Shown here: positions 8,193 to 16,945 of the stretch, piece by piece
Position numbering within the stretch: position 1 is the first letter of the stretch
How the letters are laid out: each line of letters opens with the position of its first letter
Assembly (NCBI GenBank): GCA_020853845.1
Contig: JADYYD010000102.1
Coordinates: forward strand, 1 to 45,665
Direction of reading: 5' to 3'
Source: Candidatus Melainabacteria bacterium
GTDB lineage: Bacteria; Cyanobacteriota; Vampirovibrionia; Obscuribacterales; Obscuribacteraceae
DNA: 45,665 bases
The notes under the pieces: model-generated
Databases searched by the model: none
What the model was told of the DNA's origin: nothing
What the model saw: only the letters and a program-made list of their open reading frames with translations
Translations under genes and position numbers: made by a program

Positions 8193-9713
8193 TCAATCCA
8201 GTTTTAGATCTTTGCGCACTTTGCGAGGGTTTTGCCAGCCCATTTCGTCAATGGCAGTATCGAAATCGACGCGGCTGCGGCAGCAGTAATTCAAGACGAT
8301 AATCGCCTGTTCCAGCTTCATCAAAGTTGCATCGATTAGCGGTCGAACGATGTCGGCAGCTTCAAACGTATTGCGATCGAATTTGCCGGCTGAAATTAGG
8401 ATGTCGACAATATCGCCGCCATGTTTGCGCAACACAGTTTGCCCGGTTTGAATATCGGTATCGGTGATGATACCAGCCTTTTTCAGCAGGTCGAAAGCAT
8501 TGCGGATTTTGGCGATTTCCTCCGGCGACTTTTGCCCCTTTTTCACGGGAGCTGCTGCCGCTTTGTCGCCTGCAGGCGGCGCTCCATCCTTTGCCGGAGC
8601 CGATGTGGAAGCTTGCGGTTTTGTTGGCGGTGGTGGCGCCGCTGGTGCATTTTTTGCCTTGTCTCGCATTTTTTCCAGAACGTCACCGGTGAGATAACTG
8701 TCTATTCGGGAGCCTTCGCTGTGAAATCTTTCCAGTGCCGCAGGCGCGATTTCCGGGTCCAGCTTTCCATCTTCGACCATTCCCTGAATCTTCAAAGCGG
8801 CTTCCAGCGTGTTCTGCTTGATCAAATGCGCATTGAGAAGGAGGGTGCCTAGATCTAGTGTTTGAGTCTTGGAAATCAGACTCAAATCAATGCGTCTGAA
8901 AACGCCGCTGTCGCCGACCAAAGGAGTCATCGAGGTCGCTGCGGGTGCGGGCGCGGGTGCGGGCGCCGGTGCCGGCGCTGGTGGCGCTGCGGTCGGATAG
9001 GCGCCGGAAGCCACTGCCGGGTTCATGCCAGGAGCCATCCCGGGTGCCATTCCCGGCATTCCCCCCTGCATCCACGCATTGGGATCTCCAGGCATACCGG
9101 GCATTCCCGGCATCATGCCCGGCATGGGCGGATACATTTGTTGCGGCATCGGATATCCCGGCATCGGCGGAGGATAGCCAGGCATGGGCGGCGGCGGGTA
9201 GCCGGGCATCGCATAACCGGGTGGCGGATAATTTCCGTAGGGGTTCTGATAGGCAGGCATCGTTCCCTGAGTGAAGTCCGAGCCGCCCGGAATGGGAGGC
9301 GGCGGATAACCTTGCTGCCCGGGATTCGAGACATCGAGCTTCTGGCTCTCTTTCGCTTTCAAAGAATCAGGAATTTTCGAGCTGCCCTCTGAATCGACGG
9401 CTGCCATGGCGGCCATGTCATATAAAAGTTGCAGGTCGGCGGAGCCAAACGGCTTGCTCCAGTGCATCTTTGACTCTTCGCCCGAGCTTTGCTCGTAGAG
9501 CGACCAAACCGGAAGCTCAGCACCGTCTTCCCATTGGCAGGTGAGAGTGAACATTTGCCCCGGCTTCTTGGTTCGCCACGGAATTTCAACCAGGCATCCG
9601 CGCCGGGTTTTGGACTCCGAAAAGGCAAGATCGATCATGTGAAACGGCGGCAACTGGCTCTGGATATCCAGTCTGAGGCGGTTGCCGGTTTTGGGAGGTG
9701 GTTGAGATTGCAT
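8193..9713 (-). CDS. Pro/Met/Gly-rich protein with pilus-ATPase-N-like helical repeats
   Basis: This 506-residue protein has no signal peptide. Residues 1-115 form a small folded domain rich in Trp and charged residues. Residues 135-230 are a low-complexity track of PGYPPPMPGY and MPGMPG units, followed by an Ala-Pro run (243-259). Residues 285-345 and 400-490 are helical units with the pattern LL-x2-A-G-I/L and EA-x-x..., like the N-terminal domain of GspE/MshE ATPases. The unit at 405-492 aligns by eye with residues 166-254 of the 1111-residue protein at 16942-20277, ending in GW or GY in both. A second Ala/Pro linker (355-395) separates the units. No ATPase follows. A scaffold or c-di-GMP-sensing adaptor role is conceivable but is inference. 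Confidence 0.72.
   Translation of the reverse strand: MQSQPPPKTGNRLRLDIQSQLPPFHMIDLAFSESKTRRGCLVEIPWRTKKPGQMFTLTCQWEDGAELPVWSLYEQSSGEESKMHWSKPFGSADLQLLYDMAAMAAVDSEGSSKIPDSLKAKESQKLDVSNPGQQGYPPPPIPGGSDFTQGTMPAYQNPYGNYPPPGYAMPGYPPPPMPGYPPPMPGYPMPQQMYPPMPGMMPGMPGMPGDPNAWMQGGMPGMAPGMAPGMNPAVASGAYPTAAPPAPAPAPAPAPAPAATSMTPLVGDSGVFRRIDLSLISKTQTLDLGTLLLNAHLIKQNTLEAALKIQGMVEDGKLDPEIAPAALERFHSEGSRIDSYLTGDVLEKMRDKAKNAPAAPPPPTKPQASTSAPAKDGAPPAGDKAAAAPVKKGQKSPEEIAKIRNAFDLLKKAGIITDTDIQTGQTVLRKHGGDIVDILISAGKFDRNTFEAADIVRPLIDATLMKLEQAIIVLNYCCRSRVDFDTAIDEMGWQNPRKVRKDLKLD
9030..9308 (-). repeat. Coding low-complexity Pro/Met/Gly repeat
   Basis: The DNA encoding residues about 136-228 of the Pro-rich protein consists of degenerate short tandem units (PGYPPP, PGMPGM). 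It is likely prone to length variation by slippage. Confidence 0.6.
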
Positions 9714-9761
9714 ATAACTCTTTTGACGGTAGCCTTTTTCTATATGCCCGCTAGGTTTTGA

Positions 9762-12700
9762 TTATGACATTAGCTGCAATTTCGAAGTCCCATTCTGTTT
9801 TGTTATCTGAATGTGAGTGGGAAACATCTCTTTTATGTCGCTCATGTGTGTTATTACAAGAATGCGCGCGAAGTCGCCTTGTATGGACCGGATCGCCTTT
9901 ACCAGGCGGTCGCGGCTGACCTCGTCCTGCGAACCGAAGCCCTCGTCGATTATCAGCGTCTCCAGCTTGGCGCCGGAGCGGCGCGCCAAGAGCCGGGACA
10001 GCGCCACTCTGACGGCGAAATTCACCTTAAAAGCTTCGCCGCCGCTATAAAGTTCGTAACTTCTGGTGCCCACTTCATCGGCGATCATCAGGTCGAGGGT
10101 TTCAACCATCGAGCCGGCCTTGGTCTTCTGCTGCGTCACGAGCGCGATGTGCATCCTATTATCGGACAGCCTTGAAAGAATGCGGTTGGCGTCACTTTCG
10201 ATTTCCGGCACGGCATTTTCAATAATTACCGCCTGAATACCTTTGCGCCCGAAAGATTCCGCAAGGAATTGATAGTCCTCGATGTCGGCATCAAGGTCTT
10301 TCAGCTCGCGGCGGCGGTCGCACATCTGAGCGATTTCAGAATCCAGCGTTTCCAAACGCGACTGAGAAATGGCGCAGCGATTGCTGACTTGTTCCTTCTC
10401 CTGCCGCAGCGCATCCAGCTCCGGCCTGATCGTTTCGAGTTCGTTGGAGCGCTCGGGCAACTGTTCTACTTGCTGTTGCAGGGTCTTTAAGGATACTTTC
10501 GCCTCTTCAAGCTGGGCTTCCTTGCTTGCTTTCTGGCTTAAGCACTCGTCCAGATTTTTCTGCAACAGCGGTTTTTCTTCGAGCGCGCGCTTCAGCTCCC
10601 GTACTTGATCGAGAGCTGGAGCCAATTCTTCCATCTCCGCTCGCATGCGCAAGTGTTCTTCGCGATTGTAGCCGAGATTATCGAGCTGTTCTTTTACCGC
10701 TTTGAGTGCCTCCCTCGCTTCAATGCCGTACGTTTCGCCCTGCAACTCTGCGCTGAGCTTGGATAACTCTTCCTGCTTTTTCGGCAGCTCTGCGTTCAGC
10801 TCCTGCAAGTCGGCAAGGTCGCGTTTCATCTGGTTGTAGCGCGTTTCTATATGCCGCTGGGCGCGCACCTGACCCTTCAAGCTCGAATAAGAAACCGGGT
10901 CGAAATCGAGCTTGTGAATCTCTGCTTTGACGGCAATCAAAGATTCTCTTTCGACCTGCGCATAGTCATTGTCGTTCAATTGTCTTTTCAAAAGTTCAAG
11001 CTCTGCTTTTGCAGACTGAAAACTCTGCTCGGCACGCTCCACTGCTGTTTTGCGCTCATTTAATTGCCCGATACGCTTGTCCAGCTCCTTTCGCCCCTCG
11101 AGATGTTTTTTCAATTCGAGATATTTCTTGCGCAAGTCGCCCCTCTCGGCTTCCAGCTTTCCTTTACGGCTGCGCGTCTCGGCAATCTCGCTGTCGAGGT
11201 CTTCGTTCTGTTTCAAGTACCGAGTTATCACCGCTTTTCTGTCGACGATAGGCGCGCAACACAATGGACAGACCGAGCTGTGTTGATGCTCTTCCAGCTC
11301 CTTTACCTTCTCGAGATTTTCCTTTTGCCGTCCCTGGAGCGCAGAAACATGCGCGTCCAGCGCCTCAATTTCCGACTTGATTTCCAAGCCGCGCTGCTCG
11401 ACTATCTCGAACTCAGCTTCCAGGGCGTCCATATTTTTGGACTCTTTCTCGATGGCGTGGTGCTGCTCATCGAGACTTTCTTTGCTTGTAAGAATGGCGG
11501 CAAGCTCTTGCTCTTGCAATTCTTTCTGCGAAACTTTCGCTTCCAGCCGAATTTTCTCTTCGGTCATTTGCGAATTCAGCTCCGCCGCCCGCTCATTGAG
11601 CCTGGTGTGCGCTTCTTGATTTTTCGACTGCTCTGCTTCTTTGAGTGACAGTTGCCGAAATTCTTCAAATTGCTTTTGAACTTTGTCCCAATCTTGAGTT
11701 TCGCTGCTCAGTTTTTTATGTCGTGTTTCCAGGTCCTTAAGCCGACCTTCCACGTGTTCAACTTGCAGTTCCAACCGGCTGCGCATTTGCGCCAACGTCG
11801 ATTGCTGATCGATTCTCTTCGAATTCAACTCCTGCTGAACTAGTGCTTTGCGCTCCATTTCATCGATGCTCGCTTTCAGCTTTTCGTATGTCGCAGCTTT
11901 CTCTTCAATGACAGGAGATTGACCAATCAGCTTTGCAATCGCATCTATCTTGGCGGCAAGCGCAATCCGCTGTTCGTCGAGACTGGCAATCGCCGACGTC
12001 AGCTCTTCTATCTGAGCATCGGTCGATTCCATTTTTTGTCTGTTGAGCGTAAGTGACTGAATTTGATCGCTGAGCTGTTTCACCAACTCTTCCTGCGTGT
12101 TCAACTTTTCGCTAAGCTGCAACAGTTCCGCCTTCGCCGAAAGTAAGTCGGCATCAGCTTGTTCGCGTTGTGCTTCTGCCTCCGGCAAGCGCGAAAGTGA
12201 CAGCTCCATCGCTTCGCGTTTTACCTTCAATGTCCGAGCATGATCGCGCGCCTGGTCTTTCAATTTTTCAAAATACGAAAGTCCAAGAATTTCACCAAGC
12301 ACTTGCTTTCGATCCGATGCAGCGCGGGTCGTGAATTCATCAGCCTTTCCCTGTCGCAGATAAGCGCTGTTGATGAAGGTGTCATAGTCCATGCGCAGCA
12401 ATTCGTTGATGTGCTTTTGCGTATCTTTCATGCTGTTGCCGGTCAGACTTCGCCAGATGTCGTTCTCGCCGGGTGCTGCCGCATCGCCGTGGGCGTCGCC
12501 GTGCCCGTTGCCGTGCTTGTGGACTTGTTCGCCACCGCCCGCAATTGCTTCTGCAAAAACTCTGTTCTCCTCGCGATTGAGAACTTGAAATTCGAGAGTT
12601 CCTTTCGACGTCGTTTTTCCGCCGGATTTGCCGCCGCCTTTCACGCGCTGTCGCCGCACGCGATAAGTGCGATTTTCGTGAAGGAAAGCGAGGTCAACCC

Positions 12701-12902
12701 AGGTCTCTTTCTCGCCGATGCGCATCAGCTCATCGGACGATGCGCGCGCTGATTCCCACAAAGCCCACGTGACGGCATCGAGTATCGCCGATTTGCCCGC
12801 GCCATTTTGTCCCGAAAGGCATGCCACAGGCACCGAGGCGAGATCGAGCGTCGCGTCGGCGTAGCTCATGAAATTATGCAGAGTGATGGAAATGATGATC
12901 AT
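9762..12902 (-). CDS. sbcC: SbcC/Rad50-type SMC-like ATPase
   Basis: This 1046-residue ATPase belongs to the Mre11-Rad50 (SbcCD) family, which processes DNA ends and hairpins. The N-terminus has Walker A GQNGAGKS (31-38). A long coiled coil follows, interrupted near residue 543 by the zinc hook CPLC that dimerises two molecules. The C-terminal lobe has the ABC signature YSGGEAF (about 950) and Walker B ETLIIDEGFGSQD (about 983-995). All elements are intact and the length is normal. SbcD, the nuclease partner that normally lies immediately upstream, is absent: the upstream neighbour is a divergent, unrelated gene. The ribosome site is weak. Either sbcD is elsewhere in the genome or this is a stand-alone Rad50-like protein. 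A His/Gly/Asp insertion near residues 125-150 (HGNGHGDAHGD) is unusual and could bind metal. Confidence 0.9.
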   Translation of the reverse strand: MIIISITLHNFMSYADATLDLASVPVACLSGQNGAGKSAILDAVTWALWESARASSDELMRIGEKETWVDLAFLHENRTYRVRRQRVKGGGKSGGKTTSKGTLEFQVLNREENRVFAEAIAGGGEQVHKHGNGHGDAHGDAAAPGENDIWRSLTGNSMKDTQKHINELLRMDYDTFINSAYLRQGKADEFTTRAASDRKQVLGEILGLSYFEKLKDQARDHARTLKVKREAMELSLSRLPEAEAQREQADADLLSAKAELLQLSEKLNTQEELVKQLSDQIQSLTLNRQKMESTDAQIEELTSAIASLDEQRIALAAKIDAIAKLIGQSPVIEEKAATYEKLKASIDEMERKALVQQELNSKRIDQQSTLAQMRSRLELQVEHVEGRLKDLETRHKKLSSETQDWDKVQKQFEEFRQLSLKEAEQSKNQEAHTRLNERAAELNSQMTEEKIRLEAKVSQKELQEQELAAILTSKESLDEQHHAIEKESKNMDALEAEFEIVEQRGLEIKSEIEALDAHVSALQGRQKENLEKVKELEEHQHSSVCPLCCAPIVDRKAVITRYLKQNEDLDSEIAETRSRKGKLEAERGDLRKKYLELKKHLEGRKELDKRIGQLNERKTAVERAEQSFQSAKAELELLKRQLNDNDYAQVERESLIAVKAEIHKLDFDPVSYSSLKGQVRAQRHIETRYNQMKRDLADLQELNAELPKKQEELSKLSAELQGETYGIEAREALKAVKEQLDNLGYNREEHLRMRAEMEELAPALDQVRELKRALEEKPLLQKNLDECLSQKASKEAQLEEAKVSLKTLQQQVEQLPERSNELETIRPELDALRQEKEQVSNRCAISQSRLETLDSEIAQMCDRRRELKDLDADIEDYQFLAESFGRKGIQAVIIENAVPEIESDANRILSRLSDNRMHIALVTQQKTKAGSMVETLDLMIADEVGTRSYELYSGGEAFKVNFAVRVALSRLLARRSGAKLETLIIDEGFGSQDEVSRDRLVKAIRSIQGDFARILVITHMSDIKEMFPTHIQITKQNGTSKLQLMS

Positions 12903-13090
12903 CGCTTCTGACTATGGTGCCTGCACAAAGGGGGAGTGTTCGGATGGTTTGGCGGCAAACCGTTCCGGACGCAAAAAGCTCAACTTCTGATTCTATCCGA
13001 TTAAAACTCATGATGGTCTTAAGCTTCTTAGATAACTGGCATAATCAAGAAGGTGAAATTGTTGAGTTTTAAGGCTCTGTGGAGGATAGC

Positions 13091-15955
13091 GTGCCGGGCG
13101 CCGGACGAAAAACTATTGAAAACGCTCTCCTTTTGAGTTTTGCACTTTCCGGCGGCGCTGCAATCCTGTCCCAAAGTGTCTGGCAGCGCGAATTGTCGCG
13201 GCTGGTCGGCTCCACAACTCCGGCTGCCGCCGTTGTATATGCAGGTGTTATGGCCGGGCTGGGCGCGGGCGCGCTGCTTGGCAATGCGATTTTGTCGAAG
13301 GGCGCAGGACTCTTTACCGGCATCAACCCGCTCAGATTTTTCGCTCTGTTGGAAGCCCTCACCTGCGCATTCGCTTTTGCTTACGCGATTATTTTCAACG
13401 GCGGATGGCTGCATCAAATTCCCGGCTTGGGTGACGAAACAGCCAGGCTGGCTTTGGCATTTGTTCTGGTGGCGATGCCGTCGCTGTTGATGGGCGGAAC
13501 CTGGCCGGCGGCGGTGGCTGCTGCCGAAAGAATCTCAATCGATGCGACCAAGTCTTCTTCGCTGCTCTATGCCGTTAATCTGATCGGCGCTTTGTTTGGC
13601 GCTGCATTCGGTGCCTTCTATTTTATCCCGTCATTCGGACTGGCGGCGACTCTCGGCATTGCGGGCGGTTTTAATCTCGTTGCCGGAATATGTGCTGTCG
13701 CACTTTCGCTTGCCGCCGTGAAACTTATTTCTCCGCGCAACGAGATCGAGGTTGCCGCGTCAAGCGCTTCGGATGCGGTGATGCCTCAATTCGACTGTCT
13801 GCTCGTGTTTCTCTCTGCGGCGGTGACATTGGCATTGGAAGTTGTTTTCACGCGCTTATTCACGCTTGTTCTCGGCTCTTCTGTCTACAGCGTGGCTGTG
13901 GTGCTGGTCGGAATTCTTTTCGGCATGGCGACCTCTGCGCAATTTGCGTCCGCTCTTACCATGAGTCGGGTGAAACCGTCCGTTAAAGCGTTTGCCGCAA
14001 ACGCAAATGCATTCACTGCGGTAGCTGCTTCGATTGCCGCATTGCTGGTTTTCGGCGAGGCGTGCTTGCTCAATCGCCTGCCGATGCTGATTTTGCACTT
14101 CTCAGAGCAAGCTGCCGGATTCAACTTTCAAGATCTCCCGACCTTCAGGGCATATCTTTTCCCTCGTGTGATGATCTGTCTGTGCATGGTGATTTTGCCC
14201 ATAGCATTTGTAAGCTCGATATTTCCTTTTGTTTTGCAAAGCAGTCTCAGAAATGTCAACGCTAAATCCGGGCGTGCAAGCTGGTTGTACAGCGCCAGTA
14301 CCCTTGGCGCGGTGTTTGGTTCGCTGGCGGCCGGCCTGTTTTTCGTTCCTACTTTGAGCGAGCGCTATGAAAGCGGATTGATGGCAAGTTTGGTGGTGAT
14401 TGCCGGAACATGCTTGTTCATCGCCGCACTGGCTGCGTCTCACCAGGTTACTATTGCCACCAAAAAGGAAAGAGCATCGGGAGTTATTTTCTTGAGTTCG
14501 GCTGCAATTGTGGGATTGCTCGCGACCTTGTATCCGCCTCAGGCTGACACTTTCCTTTTATCGCAGGGCTTGGGCATGATTTCGCTGGATAGCAAAGCGG
14601 CTGTTGATAAACTTCGAGAATCTATCGAAGCGGAACGCAAAAATACTTCAATGATTTTTTATCGCGAAGGGTTGAACACTACCGTGGCGGTTCAGGACTT
14701 TCCAGAAAACAATGTGGTTGTTTTGAAAAACGACGGAAAAGTGGAGGCGGCGATTCCTCGAAATCTGGCTGTCAGTGCTCCAACCAGCGACTATCCGACG
14801 CAAGTACTTTTGGGTTGCCTGCCGTACACTTTGAGTGCTAAAAACTCTCTTGATGCATTAGTGATTGGATGCGGGAGTGGTGTTACATATGGTGCGCTTG
14901 CTGAGCAGAAAAATATCGCAGCTTTGACCGTGGCAGAGATCGAAAAGGCTGTTTTCGAAGCGAGCAGGTTCTTTCTTCCGCAACAGAAAGCGGCGGAGCG
15001 AGCTGATATTCGCAAGCTCATCTGCGATGCCCGCAGCCATCTGGCATTTTCCGGAAATCGATACGATTTGATCGTTTCCCAACCAGCCGAGCCGTGGGTA
15101 AATGGTGCTGGCGATCTTTATACGCAGGAGTTTTTTGCTCTGGTCCACTCGCGATTAAAGGAAGGCGGTCTGTTTTGTCAGTGGCTTCAATTGTATGCGA
15201 TTGATGAAGAGAACCTGCTTGTACTGCTGAATACGATACACAGCGCGTTTCCATCGACTTATGTCTTTCATCCTCATGGCGCCGGCGAAGTGCTGATTGT
15301 TTCGTTCAAAACTGAAAATGCCAATCAGGCAAGTGCCAAACTCGATGCAGCAAAATTGCTGGATGTGATTGCCGAGCCTGCGGTTAAGGCAAAACTCAAA
15401 TACTGTCATTTGGTTTCCGCCGCCGACCTCCTGTCCATGCTTGTTCTGTCGCCTCAGTCATTGGACGAACTGCTCTGGAAAAAGCTGGGCACCAACAGAA
15501 TTCTTTTCAATACAGACAATAATCTGAGGAGTGAATACTCGCTGCCATATCAACTGTTGAACAAGGATGATCGTATAGAGAAAAATATGGAGGTTCTGCG
15601 AACGGTTCGAACGTCGCTCGCGGATTGTCTGAAGAACGTGTCCGACGATGTCAAAACAAAAGCGGAATTTCTTGACCGGGTTGCCATATCCATGGCGGGG
15701 TATTCGCAAAAACATCCGGGTGAGGGGCTCGACGAAGCAGCTCTGGCCGCCGCGTATGAAGCCTGGACGATGTCTGAGTCGCCCGCCACTGCTGCCGTCT
15801 GCGACCTTGTCGCACATATGACAGGCAGATTTTCCACAGCAAAGGATGAGCCGAGAGCGCTTAGTAAGGAAGGGTGGCGCGGCAGTGATTTGGCGAAGCC
15901 GCCCGGCAGTGATGGGACAAAGCCGCTTGTTAAGCCTTCCGTGCTGTCAAGATGA
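13091..15955 (+). CDS. Polytopic membrane protein fused to spermidine-synthase-like domain
   Basis: This protein of about 954 residues has some 12-14 hydrophobic helices in its first 490 residues, arranged like the membrane half of fused spermidine-synthase-type proteins. A soluble methyltransferase-fold domain with spermidine synthase features follows. The SAM/dcSAM loop is DALVIGCGSGVT (588-599), followed by the acidic strand end VAEIEKAVFEASRFF and the YDLIVSQPAEPW segment, which corresponds to the catalytic DxxxDP region of SpeE. The second Asp is replaced there by Gln-Pro, so polyamine synthesis is doubtful. The last 60 residues are low-complexity. GGAGG five bases before GTG 13091 decides the start. 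Members of this fused family are common in environmental bacteria with no assigned substrate. The gene is divergent from sbcC. Confidence 0.82.
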   Translation: MPGAGRKTIENALLLSFALSGGAAILSQSVWQRELSRLVGSTTPAAAVVYAGVMAGLGAGALLGNAILSKGAGLFTGINPLRFFALLEALTCAFAFAYAIIFNGGWLHQIPGLGDETARLALAFVLVAMPSLLMGGTWPAAVAAAERISIDATKSSSLLYAVNLIGALFGAAFGAFYFIPSFGLAATLGIAGGFNLVAGICAVALSLAAVKLISPRNEIEVAASSASDAVMPQFDCLLVFLSAAVTLALEVVFTRLFTLVLGSSVYSVAVVLVGILFGMATSAQFASALTMSRVKPSVKAFAANANAFTAVAASIAALLVFGEACLLNRLPMLILHFSEQAAGFNFQDLPTFRAYLFPRVMICLCMVILPIAFVSSIFPFVLQSSLRNVNAKSGRASWLYSASTLGAVFGSLAAGLFFVPTLSERYESGLMASLVVIAGTCLFIAALAASHQVTIATKKERASGVIFLSSAAIVGLLATLYPPQADTFLLSQGLGMISLDSKAAVDKLRESIEAERKNTSMIFYREGLNTTVAVQDFPENNVVVLKNDGKVEAAIPRNLAVSAPTSDYPTQVLLGCLPYTLSAKNSLDALVIGCGSGVTYGALAEQKNIAALTVAEIEKAVFEASRFFLPQQKAAERADIRKLICDARSHLAFSGNRYDLIVSQPAEPWVNGAGDLYTQEFFALVHSRLKEGGLFCQWLQLYAIDEENLLVLLNTIHSAFPSTYVFHPHGAGEVLIVSFKTENANQASAKLDAAKLLDVIAEPAVKAKLKYCHLVSAADLLSMLVLSPQSLDELLWKKLGTNRILFNTDNNLRSEYSLPYQLLNKDDRIEKNMEVLRTVRTSLADCLKNVSDDVKTKAEFLDRVAISMAGYSQKHPGEGLDEAALAAAYEAWTMSESPATAAVCDLVAHMTGRFSTAKDEPRALSKEGWRGSDLAKPPGSDGTKPLVKPSVLSR

Positions 15956-16012
15956 ACGATCTGAAAGTAAGGAGTACAATAGGCGCAAGGCTTAAGGACT
16001 GAATGCGAGCCA

Positions 16013-16945
16013 ATGAGCTATCGACTGCTGCTAATTGAAGACAGCCCGACGCAACTTCTTACGATAAGAAGGAATCTCGAGGCGGAAGGCTATACGATTT
16101 TGGAGGCGCGAAACGGAGCTGAAGGGCTTGTGCGCGCTTATAATGAGCTGCCGGACCTGATTATTTCGGATGTGGTGATGACGGGCATCAACGGCTATCA
16201 GCTCTGCCGCCTGGTCAAGAACGATTCGGAACTTTCCGGTACTCCGGTAATTCTTTTGACGAAGCTTGACGGCTCCATCGACAGATTTTGGGGCTTGAAA
16301 TCGGGCGCCGACAGATACATTCCCAAAGAGCCAGGCTTTCACAACTTGATTATGGCCATTCGCGAGATTCTCGGCGAGTCCAAAGTGCAGCCGCGACTGC
16401 GCATTTTGCCTGACTCTTCGCGAGCACCAGCGCCGGAAGAGATAAACGGCAGGCTCAATCAGTTGCTGGAGCGGCTTTTGTTTGAAGCGACAATTATCGA
16501 TGAAGTGCGCAGGATCGGCGAAGATTTGCTTGATCTGGATCTGATCACAGAAAAACTTTTTGCACTCTTGTCCTCGATTTTGAACTATCAAAGCTGCGCG
16601 GTGGTGGTTAATCAGGGAGCCTTCTCGAGCCTGCAACTTGACCTTAACGATGATACTCAAGAGAGTGCGGTCAAAGCATACGTGTCCAAGTTGTCGCTGC
16701 AGTTGGGTTTGCCGCCGCTGCGCGAAGAAGGTATCAAGGCAGGTGGTTTGATTGAAAACGCGCTCACACAGCCAATTGATATGACCGGATTGCGGCTTGG
16801 CTTGCTGATTGTAATTCCGTATCCTAACCAGGCATACAAACCGGGCGACCAAAAAGTGGTGAGACTGATCGCAGAACAATTGTCGATCGTGCTCAGACTT
16901 TTCCGATCGCACCAGCAGCGAGAAAGCTCTGTTATAAACGGTTAG
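16013..16945 (+). CDS. Receiver-domain protein with C-terminal GAF-like domain
   Basis: This is a 310-residue response regulator with no DNA-binding domain. Receiver domain 1-120: acidic pocket ED at 9-10, phospho-acceptor Asp53 (IISDVVMTG), and Lys105 in IPKEPG, where the usual K-P is replaced by K-E-P. A linker and a helical segment (145-180) lead to an alpha/beta domain at about 180-300 that looks GAF-like, ending RLIAEQLSIVLRLFR. This is the output geometry of chemosensory or scaffold-type regulators, which act by protein contact. Its stop overlaps by four bases the stop of the convergent J-like protein gene. No histidine kinase is adjacent. The receiver call is secure. The GAF call is from pattern and hydrophobicity only. 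Confidence 0.82.
   Translation: MSYRLLLIEDSPTQLLTIRRNLEAEGYTILEARNGAEGLVRAYNELPDLIISDVVMTGINGYQLCRLVKNDSELSGTPVILLTKLDGSIDRFWGLKSGADRYIPKEPGFHNLIMAIREILGESKVQPRLRILPDSSRAPAPEEINGRLNQLLERLLFEATIIDEVRRIGEDLLDLDLITEKLFALLSSILNYQSCAVVVNQGAFSSLQLDLNDDTQESAVKAYVSKLSLQLGLPPLREEGIKAGGLIENALTQPIDMTGLRLGLLIVIPYPNQAYKPGDQKVVRLIAEQLSIVLRLFRSHQQRESSVING

Noticed and set aside
11064-11648. 194-residue open frame antisense to the Rad50-like coiled coil
   Set aside because: It is a Phe/Leu-rich mirror of Glu/Lys/Gln codons, with no domain. The sense strand has intact Walker and hook motifs.
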